NCBI GenBank assembly: GCA_963920765.1
Contig: OY987247.1
Coordinates: forward strand, 16,836,471-16,900,470
Length of the DNA: 64,000 nt
Reading direction: 5' to 3'
DNA from: Ulota crispa
Lineage: Eukaryota; Streptophyta; Bryopsida; Orthotrichales; Orthotrichaceae
The notes under the pieces were generated by a model, which saw only the letters and a list, made by a program, of their open reading frames with translations, searched no databases and was not told the DNA's origin. Made by a program: the position numbers and the translations under genes. Positions 1-12,127 of the stretch are shown here, one piece after another (the stretch's first letter is position 1; each line of letters starts with the position of its first letter).

Positions 1-102
1 TTCATCTGCCTCTTTCTATTTTAAATAAATGAGCATCTATTGAAGGAGAATGATGATGCTGATAACAAATTTAGTTTATCGTTATTTTTGTCCTTCGTTT
101 AG

Positions 103-3100
103 AATTGGAACATAATAATCACGTTCGTGATGGACTGTTGGTGTGTCAGAGTTATGTATCTATTTTGTACTTGAGGATGCCACCTGGCTTCAGAGTGATT
201 CTCCGGGGAAAAGAAGTTCAACATCACAATCTTATAGACGACTTGATGTTCACACAAGAGCTTACGTACAGGCCACAGAGTGGAGCTGATCATGTTGCAA
301 AAGAAACTGATGTAAGGGGCCCCTTGTGTTTTGAACATCACTGCAATATTAAGTTCATTCCATTTATTTGGTTCATTTTTCGTTATTGTTAAAATCATAC
401 CTACTGAAATTGAATTTAGATCAATATAACTTGATGTAACATGTATAGTATGTGATTCTGCAGATGATGGCAGTGGTGACCATTGGATTTGTGAAGGATG
501 CTAAGGATCATGTAAATATCCAAGGATTCAATGTCTACCACAAAAACCGCTTAATTAAGGTGATGATCGTGTTGTTGTCTATTTTTGTTTGTGTAGCTTG
601 CAGTTGGAGGATATTTTTCCCACCAGTTCATGTCTGATACCGTCGATTTGAAACGATCTTTTAATCGGCATTGATTTGTGCTAGCTTGATTTACTTTATT
701 TAGTATGGCCTGTATGCTTTAAATCTTATGATAAGTTCTTATATGGATGTTCATTTCTATTGTCTGCTTCTATTTGTAGCCGTTTTGGAAAATTTGGAAT
801 TGTACTGGCAGCGACGGGCGGGGCATTATAGGTAAGTAATCTCTTCGGGTAGGGGACTTTCTATTGCATTAGCAAATCTTCATTGCGTTAGATAAGTGCT
901 TCTGTCAGCTGATTTACAATTAGAAACGCTGAAGAGTACTGCTTATTGCTTTGGGAAAGCGTGAACAGACGGAGTTAAACTATATGTTTTGTTGGCTTAT
1001 AACAGTTTGTAATCTTAATGAGTGAGTGCGTAATCCTTTCTAAAGATTTTTCACCCTCAAGTCGTATGACTTTTATTTTGAATTGTTCTAAGACGTTGAA
1101 CCTACAACTTCCTTGTACCATTGATATCTACCAACCGTTGACACTGAAAATGCCTTCCAGGATTTAGATCAGATTATCATGTTTGACCTGGGACCCCGAT
1201 TCTTTGCAGGAGTCCTAGAGGCCAACTTTGTGGAACCAGCTCATGATAAACAAGGATTTGAGCGTACCACAGTGCTGTCACGATTAGAGTCACGCTTGCT
1301 GCAGATGCAGAAGAACTTTTGGTCGATTTTTTACCCTTCAGCTCAATCTAGAATCAATTTGGTTAACTGCTGAATCCTTTTTTTGTTTTGTTTTATTTAT
1401 TTATTTATTTTTACAATTTGCGTGCCCTCTGATAATTCAAATCTTCTCCTCGACAGGGCTAACAATTGCCATAAAGTAGGCTATGTGAGCAAAAAAAGCA
1501 AGAAGAAGAGTTTTCCGCCTGCCCCTTTGGCTGGAGGTATGTCTCATAGTGACATCCTTTCGTTCTTTTTAATGGTGCATGTGGGCTGTGTGTGCTTTGT
1601 AGTTTCTTTCGGTCCTTGTGTACATTGCCAGGTATCTATCTCCATGTTTCTGATTCGTGTGACGTTTTTATGTATGCAGAAGCCGTGGTGAATAGGGGTC
1701 AAGGCTCAACAATGTCATCTCCAATGTCAGACCCTCATGCAGAACTAAGACTCTCTTTGCCTTCCAACTCTCTGAATGAAGGACGGAAAGGTGGAGGGGT
1801 TTTGCGAACGTACGGAGAAGGGTCGTCTGGAAGGTTACGGCTTGAAATCGAACCTACATCTGCAATATCTAGAAGTGGGTCACTTACAAACGGCACCTCA
1901 GTTCCTAAGGTACACCCAGAACGTTTTATTCCCAGTTTGAGCTGTGTCTTCTTATTGCATTATGAGAGCCGGCAGCCTGCATCCGTTCTTACAAACTGAA
2001 TTTCTTTCCCTGGTTATCATCGCATATCATGTCGACCCGTGATTGAACATCTCTGTTTTCTCCTAAGCTGTATTTCATGTGCTACTGTAGAACAATGAGC
2101 CTGGTACCAAGGAGACTGCTCCAAGCCGAAAGTCGTTGGAAGATCTTGGGAGAATGGTAAACATTCTTATCCTAAATATTCATGTCGTGCAGTATTAGTA
2201 TCGAAGATTCCATCTTGGAAGAAGATTCTAAACATGTAGATAGTAGGATTTATTGGACTGAGACATTGTTCATCAGGTGTTTACTTGACATATAGAATCA
2301 TGGAACCTTTTTGAAGGCTTATATTGTTATGGTTTAGCACTTGGTATTTGGTGTATTGACAAAGGTCTTGTTATGTATATTCTTAATGTTGTATTTATCG
2401 GCTGTTCAGTTCGTCAAGAGGGCTGCAGCTGCCGAGGTTACTCTTCCTCCACAAGGACAGCAGCAGCGGCCAGTAACCCCCAATGGCCATAGAGTATCTG
2501 TAGAATTGGAGATCTTGAAGCAACTTAAAGATGAAAACGATCAAATCCGAGAAAGGTCACAAATCCTCTTGCAATTGGAGTTCCAAAAGTTCTCGATTAT
2601 CCTGTATCCCTAATTGAACAATTAACCCTCGGAACAAGTTCGTGCTTTAGCTGTGGTTTTTACTCCGATGTGTCTTTTTGGGTAATTTCCAATTTGCCAG
2701 AATCTGATGTATAATTGCTATGGCGTCTTCAGGTGCCGGAGGTTGGAGGAGGCAAGTGAGCAAACTTTGATGTTTGAAGTTGACCGGAATCGTAAATTAG
2801 AGGCCCAGGTACATTTTCTGACACTCAATTGTCAACTTCATACATAGTTCATGATAGTGCCCATCGTCATGATTATGATATTAGTTAGCTCCTTAACCCT
2901 TAAACGACCAAGCGACTATAGGACATAGTATGTACGCTGCTGTATAACTGGCATTTGCTACCAACAAATAATTTTAATTTGGGATCTTGAACCTCACTAG
3001 AACAACTTTGATCTATATTCTAACTTCTTTGTTAATCTCAAATGTAGTGAAGGTGTGGATGCATTCCAAACACAAGAAAAATACATCGTATTGTACTGCT

Positions 3101-4287
3101 TACTACGGGCTGCTCAGACGTTTAAGGGTTAACGATATGTTGCGGAATTTTTGGATATGTATTTCATTATTGAACGTGCATATGGAAGAGTCAGTAACGT
3201 TCTCCTGGCTTGGGCAGCTTCTGGATTTGGAGCAACATCAGGCAGTTTACAGGCGCAATCTAGAGAAAGTTCTTAGAGAACGAGAGAGTTTGCACATAGC
3301 ATTGGAGGAGGAGCGACACCTTCGAGAGAATGATGACGAAGAGATGCGAAGGAAACTGAAGGTTAGTTAAGCCGTAACACGCCCCCCCACCGCATCCTCA
3401 TTTTAAATGATGAAGTTCTAAACGTCTCTTGAGCATGAAGACTTGCTATTTTTATCCCCCGAATTCTTAACATTGGCTCAGAAACTAGCATATATGTGTG
3501 TTATATTTTCTAAAATCCTTTTGAGAAACACTATAGTTGATAAGAATGTAGGTATGTTTCACATTTTGAACTGATAAAAAATACTTGTGAAAATCACTGT
3601 TATTTAATTCACATAATTTTTTTAAAACGTTTACAAATTCTTGTTTCCAAAACTATTTGTTGGTTGTTGGTTATTACGATTGTATGTATGGATATAGGTT
3701 ACAATATTCGTTTTTTGTTTGAAATTCATCGGTTGGTTGCTATTTACAGCACCTCGACCTCTCAAGTATCATGAGGGTTCGTGACAATCATTATAGCTTC
3801 TGATGATTTCATTGCTGGTGTCATTTTTATACAAAATTGTGTACACTAAATAGTGCATTTTGGTTGTCTTAACAATTAGGTTGCCTTACCTTGGCAAAGT
3901 TACCTCATGACTCACCCTTAGCTACTTAGCTACCTGGAGGGGCATGCAACTCTTTTTATGTTAATGTAACTCCTGATTTTGTCTGAAGTTCTAGCTTTCT
4001 TGCTACCTAGCTTTGGCGCTTGTTGCTGCACCCAACCTTTGCTTGCTTCCTCCATTGTTTATCACAATAATTATTGATAAAAGTTACTGTAGTCTTGGTA
4101 AATATTTAAATACTGTGAAATGTCAAGAAATTAATATGGGGCAACCTAAATGCAATATTTGGTGTAGTGGATGCATGACTTTTTCTAGACTTATGCTGAT
4201 GACAAGGATATTTGGCAACAGGTGGCACTTTTACATGTGCGAGAGCTGGAATCTGAGAACCACCGCTTGCGTTTTGCAAGATGTTGA
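103..4287 (+). CDS. MORC: Plant MORC-family GHKL ATPase, C-terminal part (5' end outside window)
   Basis: Eleven exons are joined by clean GT-AG borders and continuous frame: 103-311, 464-559, 780-831, 1210-1321, 1457-1536, 1680-1909, 2091-2156, 2410-2555, 2733-2808, 3218-3361, 4222-4287 (TGA at 4285), giving 424 residues. Recognised by MORC S5-domain blocks: YLRMPPGFRVILRGKEV (exon 1), GFVKDAKDHV and GFNVYHKNRLIKPFW (exons 2-3), GVLEANFVEPAHDKQGFERT (exon 4) and the NNCHKVGY block (exon 5). Exons 6-7 code a Ser/Gly-rich, low-complexity linker; exons 8-11 code a charged coiled coil rich in Glu, Arg and Leu, as in plant MORCs. The GHKL ATPase half must lie left of the window. Plant MORCs are nuclear proteins that act as dimers in heterochromatin compaction, RNA-directed DNA methylation and transposon silencing. 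Two MITEs lie in its introns (2893-3132 and 3844-4164). Family is sure; the exact paralogue is not. Confidence 0.9.
2893..3132. mobile_element. TTAA element, family D copy 1, in MORC intron
   Basis: It is a 240-bp MITE flanked by TTAA on both sides. The ends read CCCTTAAACGACC and, inverted, CCCTTAAACG. The interior matches the copies at 44295, 46561 and 50126. It lies in the intron between MORC exons 2733-2808 and 3218-3361, 85 bp before the acceptor exon, without touching splice sites. Confidence 0.85.
3844..4164. mobile_element. MITE with TA target duplication, family K copy 1, in MORC intron
   Basis: The ends CACTAAATAGTGCATTT and AAATGCAATATTTGGTG are imperfect inverted repeats flanked by TA on each side. 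Related copies lie at 57408-57682 (complete) and 43097-about 44952 (split by later insertions). The TA target suggests a Tc1/mariner-type element; there is no coding capacity. It ends 57 bp before the last MORC exon. Confidence 0.7.
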
Positions 4288-5357
4288 GTCTACATTCCTG
4301 TGTGGCTTGGCTGTGGTTTGTTCTTCGAGCACGGAGGAAAGTTTTGGTGCGTTCCGTCACTTTCACATGCACGGCTCGTTGTACTTTACAGTTATTTCAC
4401 GGTCTCACCAGCTCATGGGTCCAACTAAAGTGAGTAGTGAGTAGTGGTGCCTTCAACTAATTTGTTGCGGTGGTTCTTTTGCTGTCGTACAGAGTTTAGT
4501 TTGATCTGTCCCTTTCGTTGCTAGATATCATTGCAGAACTAGATGTCATTTTCAAGGTAAGAGCTGGAATTTTGTTCTGTTTATACCCCCAGTTACATTT
4601 GCTTTGATGCATCTAGAGGAGCTGCTGGCAGACTTTTTGTTATAAATTTGAGGCTGTAGTTTCATGGTCATATTGCTTCGGGTGCTTTTTATTTCGTTTA
4701 GAGAGAGTTCATTCCATGTACAATATCAAGACAATTAGGTTTCCCTATTCTCGAAACAAAGTTGAGGATTTGCATTGCGTATTTGTGCTGAGTTTGCGGT
4801 AATATTAATTCAGTTGGCACTCAACTCTCTAATGACCATAGTCTGGTTATTTAGATCTGCTATGTTGCACTTAAGTATTTTATCAGCAACTTTTGATTGG
4901 AAACATGGAATCTTAAACAAAGTCGGAAAAACTCTTCATCTCCATGAAAGTCTGAGCGGCATCAAGTTAAACCCTCATCCCACGTCATATAAGCCATCAT
5001 ACTCAGATCTGGCCAATACATTGATTAACAGACGAAATGTTGGTTGTTCACTAGAGTACAGTATTGTGAAAACTTATGATTTCTAAAATAAGTTTTGCAA
5101 TTCTTACAACAAAAACTTCTAATATTTCTTGCGAATATGTCATAAGTTCTTCTTTTGTAATATATGTTTCATATTTGAAAAAAATAAAAAATAATCTTGC
5201 ATTTTCCTTATAAACCTCAAGTTTCTCCTCTTTGATCAAAATCAATCTCCAAACTCATTGCTTGTTCCCCAAGTGCATAAATTGGGAATTGAGAATCGTA
5301 CATACTGTAGGTGACACACTATTGGAATTTGCTGGGATAAGTAACTGTGTTCTTTTA
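4288..5357. other. MORC 3' flank, no further gene seen
   Basis: The first few hundred bases are probably the MORC 3' untranslated region. The rest is AT-rich. The open frames here (for example 4775-5086) lack codon structure, splice context or family resemblance. Confidence 0.5.
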
Positions 5358-5665
5358 GGGAAAATTTCATGGATACCCCTGAAGTTTGCAATAATTTCGT
5401 AGATACCCCGGCTTTTTTCAGTAATTTCACAGATACCCTTGGACCAAAATTTTCAGGTTTTTTTTTTGTTGTGCATGTCACTTTCCTTCTCCCTTTGTGC
5501 GCCCACTACTTTCTTGTTTTGCATGCGCACAAAGGAAGAAGGGAAGTGGCATGCACAACAAAAAAAACTTGAAAATTTTGGTCCAAGGGTATCTGTGAAA
5601 TTTCTTAGAAAGCAAGGGTATCTATAATTTCATTACAAACTTTAGGGGTATCCATGAAATTTTCC
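5358..5665. mobile_element. Mutator-like MITE, family J copy 1
   Basis: This 308-bp near-palindrome begins GGGAAAATTTCATGGATACC and ends with its inverted match. Copies lie at 54959-55259 and 63118-63429; the latter has a perfect 9-bp target duplication, which assigns the family to Mutator-like elements. Here the flanks (TTCTTTTA and TTCTTTTTA) are a decayed duplication. The two short ORFs inside come from the palindrome. Confidence 0.75.
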
Positions 5666-7343
5666 TTTCTTTTTATTGCAATTTGTTTCTTGTTCTTTGA
5701 TATCACAACTTTATATTATCCCTTTATTCATGATACAAGATTCCAAATGTTTATGAAGAAAGCAAGTACGCATGTATTTATTAAGAATAAAGCACGTAAT
5801 ATAAAGCTACGTGTTGATGCTTTGAAGTGCACTTGCTTGTATTATCATGCATACCAAAGAATGTTACTATTTGAAAGTTTGTAATTGATAAATAGATTCT
5901 TGTCTTATGACCCATATCATTAACTACATGATATTCTTGAAAATTGATACAAACATTAGGAATAGTTTCACAGTCCACTAGTATCAATGTCTAAGTTAAA
6001 ATGGCTTTCACTATAGGTGACTATGGATCTCTACAAGCAATTTCTAATATTTTGGCTTGTTTCACTATTCAAGTACATATATTTGTATTTATACTTAATT
6101 TTCAATAAAAATATTATTATTTTTTGCTAGGATTAAGCTAATCTTAAAAAATATCTAAAAACTTGAATTTTTTTAAGGCTTTCAAGAAAAACCCTCCAAA
6201 ATTATGCATCTAATTGGGGTCCAAAGTAAAAGGTACATGTTTTTATTCAATTGGGATCATGTCAAATATCTACAAAATTTTGGGCCTAATTTGGGATTTT
6301 TAATGAAACCTTGCAATATCAAATGTCTAATTGGAGCCCTTCATAAAATCCAATAAACGCTTATTTCATTTGAAGCCTTTTGCAAAGATTTGCAAAACTT
6401 TAAAAGACCAACATTTGAGTAAAACATGCTAAATCAAACTTAAAAACTTAACAAAACATACTAGATTTAGAGCTTGAATAGAGTTTCCAACATAAACCCA
6501 CAAAGATGGAAGTTACCTTGGATCTTCAATGCATTTGAGACATCCAATAGAAACCTACTAATTTTTCAAAAAATAATTGCAAATATAGGCACAAATTTGA
6601 AATTTATTATGGAAAAGAATATATCCATAAAAACATTATTGTCAGTATTATCAATACCCCTATGTTGGCAATATTGCCAACGCTATGTGTTCACAATTTG
6701 TTGCTACATGTTTTTCATTGGCAAAACTGCTCACATGGGTGGGCATCAAGTCCCTTTGTTCTTGCACTTTTGCATTACACTTGATTGTCCAAATGTACAT
6801 TCTTATAAAACCACAACTTCTATGATTTGCATGCTAGCCAAATAATTGGACAACAACATTCTTATAATTATGCCAAGTTTGTATAGAGTACACTTCATTG
6901 GAAGGTTGGCATTTTTCTACCAAATAGATATTTATTCTTTTTCTTTGAACAAGATTTGGTACCTAAAACATGTTCAAACCATCTCTAAAATGTTTCCAAG
7001 TCTTTACTATATTTTATTTTTTTCATTGCACAAAATTTTCTTTTTCTCAAAAATACTACCCTATGATTCTAGCACTAGTTTATTCAATTCTTTGGTAATA
7101 CTATATTTTCAAATTGTACCCCTACTACAATTTATTTTATGATTTTGTACCTTTATTTGTAAATTCTACAAGTTTATGTCGTGAAGCACATGTACACATA
7201 CAAAGTAGTTCATTATACTTACAACTGTCTTCAACCACTCAATCAAGCAATTAAGCTAAAAATACACTAGAAATAGGATGCCTCGCTTTGCAATTATCAC
7301 AATATATCAAGACTTAGGATTTATCATGCCAAGGACGACAACT
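5666..7343. other. AT-rich spacer upstream of RPL4
   Basis: I see no gene, RNA gene or clear transposon end in this stretch. The ORFs at 6474-6845 and 6846-7142 are AT-driven, rich in Phe/Ile/Lys/Asn, and have no recognisable domain. Confidence 0.5.
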
Positions 7344-7460
7344 AGCCCAGCATTGTGAACGAAGCAGAACGTGAGAACAATGAAATGTAAAGAACGGCCC
7401 AGATCGATCGAGGGAACAGCTAAACGGACGGCAGAGAACCGACGAAAACCGAAACCCTAA
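7344..7460 (+). promoter_or_regulatory. RPL4 promoter motifs: two site II elements and a telo-box
   Basis: AGCCCA at 7344-7349 and GGCCCA at 7396-7401 are reverse-strand copies of the site II motif TGGGCY. AAACCCTAA at 7452-7460 is a telo-box, 112 bp before the RPL4 start codon. In plants the pair of site II plus telo-box is typical of ribosomal protein and other growth-linked promoters, which fits the downstream gene. No TATA box was evident. Confidence 0.65.
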
Positions 7461-7571
7461 TCGTGCCCGGGCGCCTCTTGCAAGGGGAAACTCAGACGAC
7501 GAAGAACCTCCTTTTCCAGTGCACCTGTCGTGATCGCAGGTCTTCACGGAGCTTGCACGATTCTCTCAGCG

Positions 7572-10108
7572 ATGGCGCAACAACAAGCAGCCCGCCCCTT
7601 GGTCACAATCCAGAGCGTGGAAGGGAGCGAGAAGGGAGCCCAGTCCACCCTTCCTGCCGTGTTTCTGGCACCAATTCGCCCCGACGTCGTTGCCTCAGTC
7701 CACACCGCCTTAGCGAAGAACAAGCGACAGGCGTACGCCGTGAGTCACAAGGCAGGGCACCAAACCTCGGCCGAGTCATGGGGAACAGGACGTGCTGTGT
7801 CGCGTATTCCTCGTGTCCCCGGAGGTGGAACGCATCGTGCAGGACAGGGAGCTTTTGGTAACATGTGCCGTGGAGGACGCATGTTCGCTCCCACGCAGAT
7901 CTGGCGCCGCTGGCACAGGAAGGTTAACCTAAACCAGAAGAGGTACGCCATTGCTTCCGCTTTGGCTGCGTCTGCTGTTCCTTCGCTTGTTCTTGCTAGA
8001 GGTCACAAAATCGAGACGGTTCCTGAAGTGCCATTGGTTTTGGGCGACGCTGCTGAGGCGATCGAGAAGACTTCGGTTGCTGTGAAGCTGTTGAAGACTC
8101 TTGGAGCTTATGCTGATGTCGAGAAGGTGAAGGCCAGTCATAATGTTAGAGCTGGAAAGGGGAAGATGAGGAACCGGCGGTATGTCTCGCGTCGTGGACC
8201 TCTCGTTGTTTATGGTACTGAAGGCGCTAAGCTCGTGAAAGCGTTTAGAAACATTCCCGGCGTCGAGATCGTGTCTGTTGATCGCTTGAACCTCCTCCAG
8301 CTCGCTCCAGGTAACAAAATCGTAACCCTAAATTTCACATCCATACACATCTCCTCTTAGGGTTTGGAGTATCTATTTTCTCTCCATTAAACCCTTGGTA
8401 CTCCATCTCGCATAATGTTCTTCCATGTTGTTGCAACTTAGCTCATAGTGCAAGGTGATACTGTAAAGTGTGCACATTGCTGAGAAGTTGTGCTATGGAC
8501 TATTCACCATGCTGTTGCAAGTGTCAGTTTTTAGGTTTTTGTTGCACTATTGGTGATGTTTTTGAGAATTTTTCTATACACATGTCGGGCTACGCAAGGT
8601 GATATTGTAAAGTATGCACATTGCTGAGAAGTTGTGTTAAGTACTATTCACCATGTTGTTGCAAGTGTCAGCTTTTAGGTTTTGTTGCACTATCGGTGAT
8701 GTTTTTAGAGTTTTTCTATATACATGTCGGGCTATGCAAGGTGATATTGTAAAGTATGCACATTGCTGAGAAGTTTGTTAAGTACTATTAGCCATGCTGT
8801 TGCAAGTACCAGCTTTTAGGTTTTTGTTGCACTGTTTAAACCCTTGCTATTCCATCTCGCATAATGTTCTTCCATGCTGTTGCAACTTAGCTCATAGTGA
8901 AAGGTGATATTGTAAAGTATGCACATCGCTGAGAAGTTGTGTTAAGTACTATTCACCATGCTGTTGCAAGTGTCAGTTTTTAGGTTTTTGTTGCACTATT
9001 GGTGATGTTTTTTAGAGTTTTCCTTTATACATATCGGGTTATGCCAATTGCAGGGGGTCACCTTGGACGATTCATTGTGTGGACCAAGTCGGCTTTTGAG
9101 AAGTTGGATGCTATCTTCGGCACTCACGAGAAGAAGTCTCTTGTGAAGAAAGATTATGTGCTTCCCCGGAACATCATGGGTAACCCTGACTTGGCCAGGA
9201 TCATCAACTCCGATGAAATCCAGAGCGTCGTTCGCCCTACAAAGGTGGCTGTCAAGAGACGTGCACTGAAGAAGAATCCGTTGAAGAATCTGGGAGCTCT
9301 GCTCAAGCTCAACCCGTATGCCAAGACTGCCCGGAGGATGGAGCTTTTGTCCCAGGAAAGGCAGGCCAAGGCCAAGGCCGAGAAGTTGCAGAGCAAGAGG
9401 AGCCAGCTCAAGGTACTGCCTTTTTTCACTTTGCCAATCACATTATTTAATGCAAACTTTCTACTCTGGATATGTTATCGATTTGAATTATAAGGTAGGA
9501 GGCTCATGAATGGGTCATCCAAGGGCCGAAACTGAATTTTGGGGAGGTGAAACTTCTTGAAATATTGCTCAGTAAATTGTCCTTCAAAGACAAGAGGAAT
9601 TGGCATCTGATCCAAGTTGTTTCATATTTTTTGGAGCTTTGTGGAATTAGTTATGAAATTTTGAAGTTGAAATGGCATAGGGCTCTATAATGGATCACCT
9701 CCTCAAATTACATTGTTTGTACATTGTTGAAGCCTATGAAAAACAACATAGACAACAATAGTACATTTGAGAAGGTGATCCATTTTAGAGCCTGAGCCGA
9801 AGTAGAGCCTCCTACCTTACCCTTTAAACCTGAACACTTTTCACCGGTTTTCCTTGTATTCTCCTGAATATTTTGATAAGTTTACAGTAGACATTAAACT
9901 TGCAAAACTGGAGATTGTGATTTTCATTGTCAAGTAGATCCTATTCTGTAGTTTTTTTTTTCTGATGAATTGGTTTTTTTTTGGTGCGCAGCCCGAGGAG
10001 AAGGTGCTTATCAAGAAACAGGGAGCTTCATGGTACAAGACTATGGTCTCAGATTCAGAATATACAGAGTTCGAGAACTTCACCAAGTGGTTGGGCGTCT
10101 CCCAGTAA
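7572..10108 (+). CDS. RPL4: 60S ribosomal protein L4 (uL4), complete
   Basis: Three exons, 7572-8310, 9054-9412 and 9992-10108 (TAA at 10106), give 404 residues, the usual plant RPL4 length. The start [14 protein letters not shown] follows the in-frame leader codons and is the first ATG of the frame. uL4 blocks are clear: [20 protein letters not shown] (69-88), [17 protein letters not shown] (91-107, the extended loop that lines the exit tunnel), [18 protein letters not shown] (117 on), then the eukaryotic C-terminal extension in exon 3 ending FTKWLGVSQ. The protein is a core structural component of the cytosolic large subunit. Intron 1 carries tandem repeats and intron 2 a MITE, yet frames and splice sites are intact, so the gene looks functional. 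Codon use is GC-richer than the surroundings. Confidence 0.97.
8376..9050 (+). repeat. Tandem repeat array filling RPL4 intron 1
   Basis: Four units of about 142-163 bp begin near 8451, 8595, 8737 and 8900. Each starts AAGGTGATA(T)TGTAAAG and carries TGCACATTGCTGAGAAGTT and CATGCTGTTGCAAGTGTCAG. A leader starting AAACCCTTG.TA.TCCATCTCG at 8390 recurs at 8829, so a block of several units was itself duplicated. The last unit runs into the branch/acceptor region of exon 2. Confidence 0.9.
9493..9817. mobile_element. MITE of the AGGTAGGAGGCTC family in RPL4 intron 2
   Basis: This 325-bp element has ends AGGTAGGAGGCTC and GAGCCTCCTACCT, flanked by TA (9491-9492, 9818-9819). Related elements are at 10451-12602, 13113-13904 and 32177-32502. 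The TA target points to a Tc1/mariner-type origin. It occupies more than half of intron 2. Confidence 0.85.
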
Positions 10109-10587
10109 ATGGAAATGTTGATAGTCCGTGTTGTTACCGACTGGATATGTTTCACGGCTTTTTTGCTGGATTCTCGTCATGGTGCTCTTCTTGGAGAAAT
10201 GAGGTTCTCTCGATTATGGTGTGAGAGTGCGCTTTTAATGAATCATTTTTCGATGTTCAATATGTGGCTTTTCTCTGGGTAACATATTAACACTAATAGC
10301 CGAAATGGTTTGCTCTTTTCTCTCTCTCATTTTCTAATTTGTAAAGTCAACCCCTTTGACAATTCTAGCTAAGTTAACCGTAAACGCATCGATTTGTCTC
10401 TGAATTTGAAATTTGGTGAGGATTTATTATAAACAGAACTTGAAGGAGTAAGGTACGAGGCTCTAATTCGGAGCGGGCATTTTGAATGGACCACGTGGGG
10501 TCACAAAAACAGTGCATAAAACAGTGCAAATGGGTCACATTCTGTATGTTCAGAAACTGTACTTAGCGTATGCACTGGTTTAGGAAC

Positions 10588-11480
10588 TTAACCCTTTAGA
10601 GACCACCGAGTATATAGAGTAAAATTACTTTACAATTTGGAAATTGATCTTGAAGAACGCTTGTGATCACAAGAATTTCGCATCCAACCAAAAAAATAAC
10701 AATGGAATTCGGCATGTGAGTTGATAAATAATGGTGTTTATATGATATGGTCTCAAAATATGTATTCATATTTGGTCCAAGATGGATCAAAGTAACAACA
10801 CAATACATCAAACATCCAAGAAGAATGTCAAATTTTAATTGTGCTGTCCTAAAAAATTTCAAATTGTTCAATAAATATGGTTGTATTGTTTCTCTATATG
10901 GTAATAGTATAATTGTAATATTTGAAGATCTATTGAAATGGTGGTATTATTTCATCTTTAAAAAAAATTGCCCTAAATTTAAAGTCAACTCTTGATTGTT
11001 TTCACTGATTGGATTTTCCATGGCATTTATCAAGTTTCTTGTAAAATTGTTTTCAAGTAGCAAAGAATATGGGATTTTAAACCCTTTTTGTCCACTTACG
11101 TACACCTTGTGATTGCTATTTTCATCCATTTTGTGTGAAACTAGTCTCATTGGAAAGGTGGGAAACCCAGCTTTTTAGAAATATAAGGCTCTTCTCAAGC
11201 AAAGCTTGTATGAAGCATTATGATCCAAAACCACACAAGCATGAAAACTAGAGATTTCCCGACAACAACTCACCCAACCCACCCAACCATTATAATATTT
11301 CACCTCCAATAGTAGATCTAGTTGAGATTCATATGCTTTGTAGTAAACAAGGTGTACTTGCCATTTGTACAGTTAGATTATTGAAATTGGATCTATATTT
11401 GATTCAATCGTGCACTTTACTTTATTACCCCCTCTTTCTAATGGGTTTTGTAAAAATGAGTGTGGTCTTTAAAGAGTTAA
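10588..11480. mobile_element. TTAA element, family A copy 1
   Basis: It is 893 bp. The left end is TTAA CCCTTTAGAGACCACC; the right end is GTGTGGTCTTTAAAGAG TTAA. It shares its interior with family A copy 2 at 43784-44933 in reverse orientation. Its right TTAA is also the left TTAA of B1. ORFs inside show no transposase. Confidence 0.8.
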
Positions 11481-12127
11481 CCCCTCACCGCCCAAAAGGC
11501 CCTAATTGGGCCCCTTTGAATTTTATTCACAGATATGCAACCTTTTTTCAACATTTTTTTAGTGATTATTATTATTTTTAAATTTTTGTTGGTCTAGTTT
11601 CAGCATCAGGAGTGTGATTTTGAAAATGAATTAAAGTGATTTGTCTATTCAAGTTTTTGTGCAAAGATGTCCATTACAAATCTTCACTTTCTAGTGTTGA
11701 AGGCTCTTGGATATGAGCTTCAAGTACACTAGAACTTTGAGAAAAAATCACATTAAAAATTCAAGTTAAAAAATTGTAGAATAGATTTTGAGAAGCCGTA
11801 AATTGATTGGGGTTATACATGTTATACTTTACATATTTATATTTTTTAGGTACCCTTAGTTTTAGGTTTGAGATGCAAAAAGAGGATTGAAAGACTTCAA
11901 ATCACTTTTGTAGTTTTAACACCCTCATGATCAAACATTATAATCTTTTAATCTACAAGTGATATTGCTGTGATATCTTTTCCTATGTGATCTATAACAT
12001 GTCTACTTTGAATTTGTATGGTTGCGCTTGAGAGAAAATTGATAAGATTGATCAAAATGCTAGCATTTTGCTCAATTTCAAGCAAACTTTGTGATACTCA
12101 AAAATACCATGGGCGGTGAGGGGTTAA
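11477..12127. mobile_element. TTAA element, family B copy 1
   Basis: It is 651 bp, with ends TTAA CCCCTCACCGCCC and GGGCGGTGAGGGG TTAA. The interior (CTAGTTTCAGCATCA, TTCACTTTCTAGTGTTGAAG) matches B2 (20474) and, inverted, B3 (41528). Confidence 0.85.

Noticed and set aside
2987-3212. Upstream part of the 127-aa ORF ending at 3370
   Set aside because: Only bases from 3218 are MORC exon; the preceding part is intron and family D MITE.
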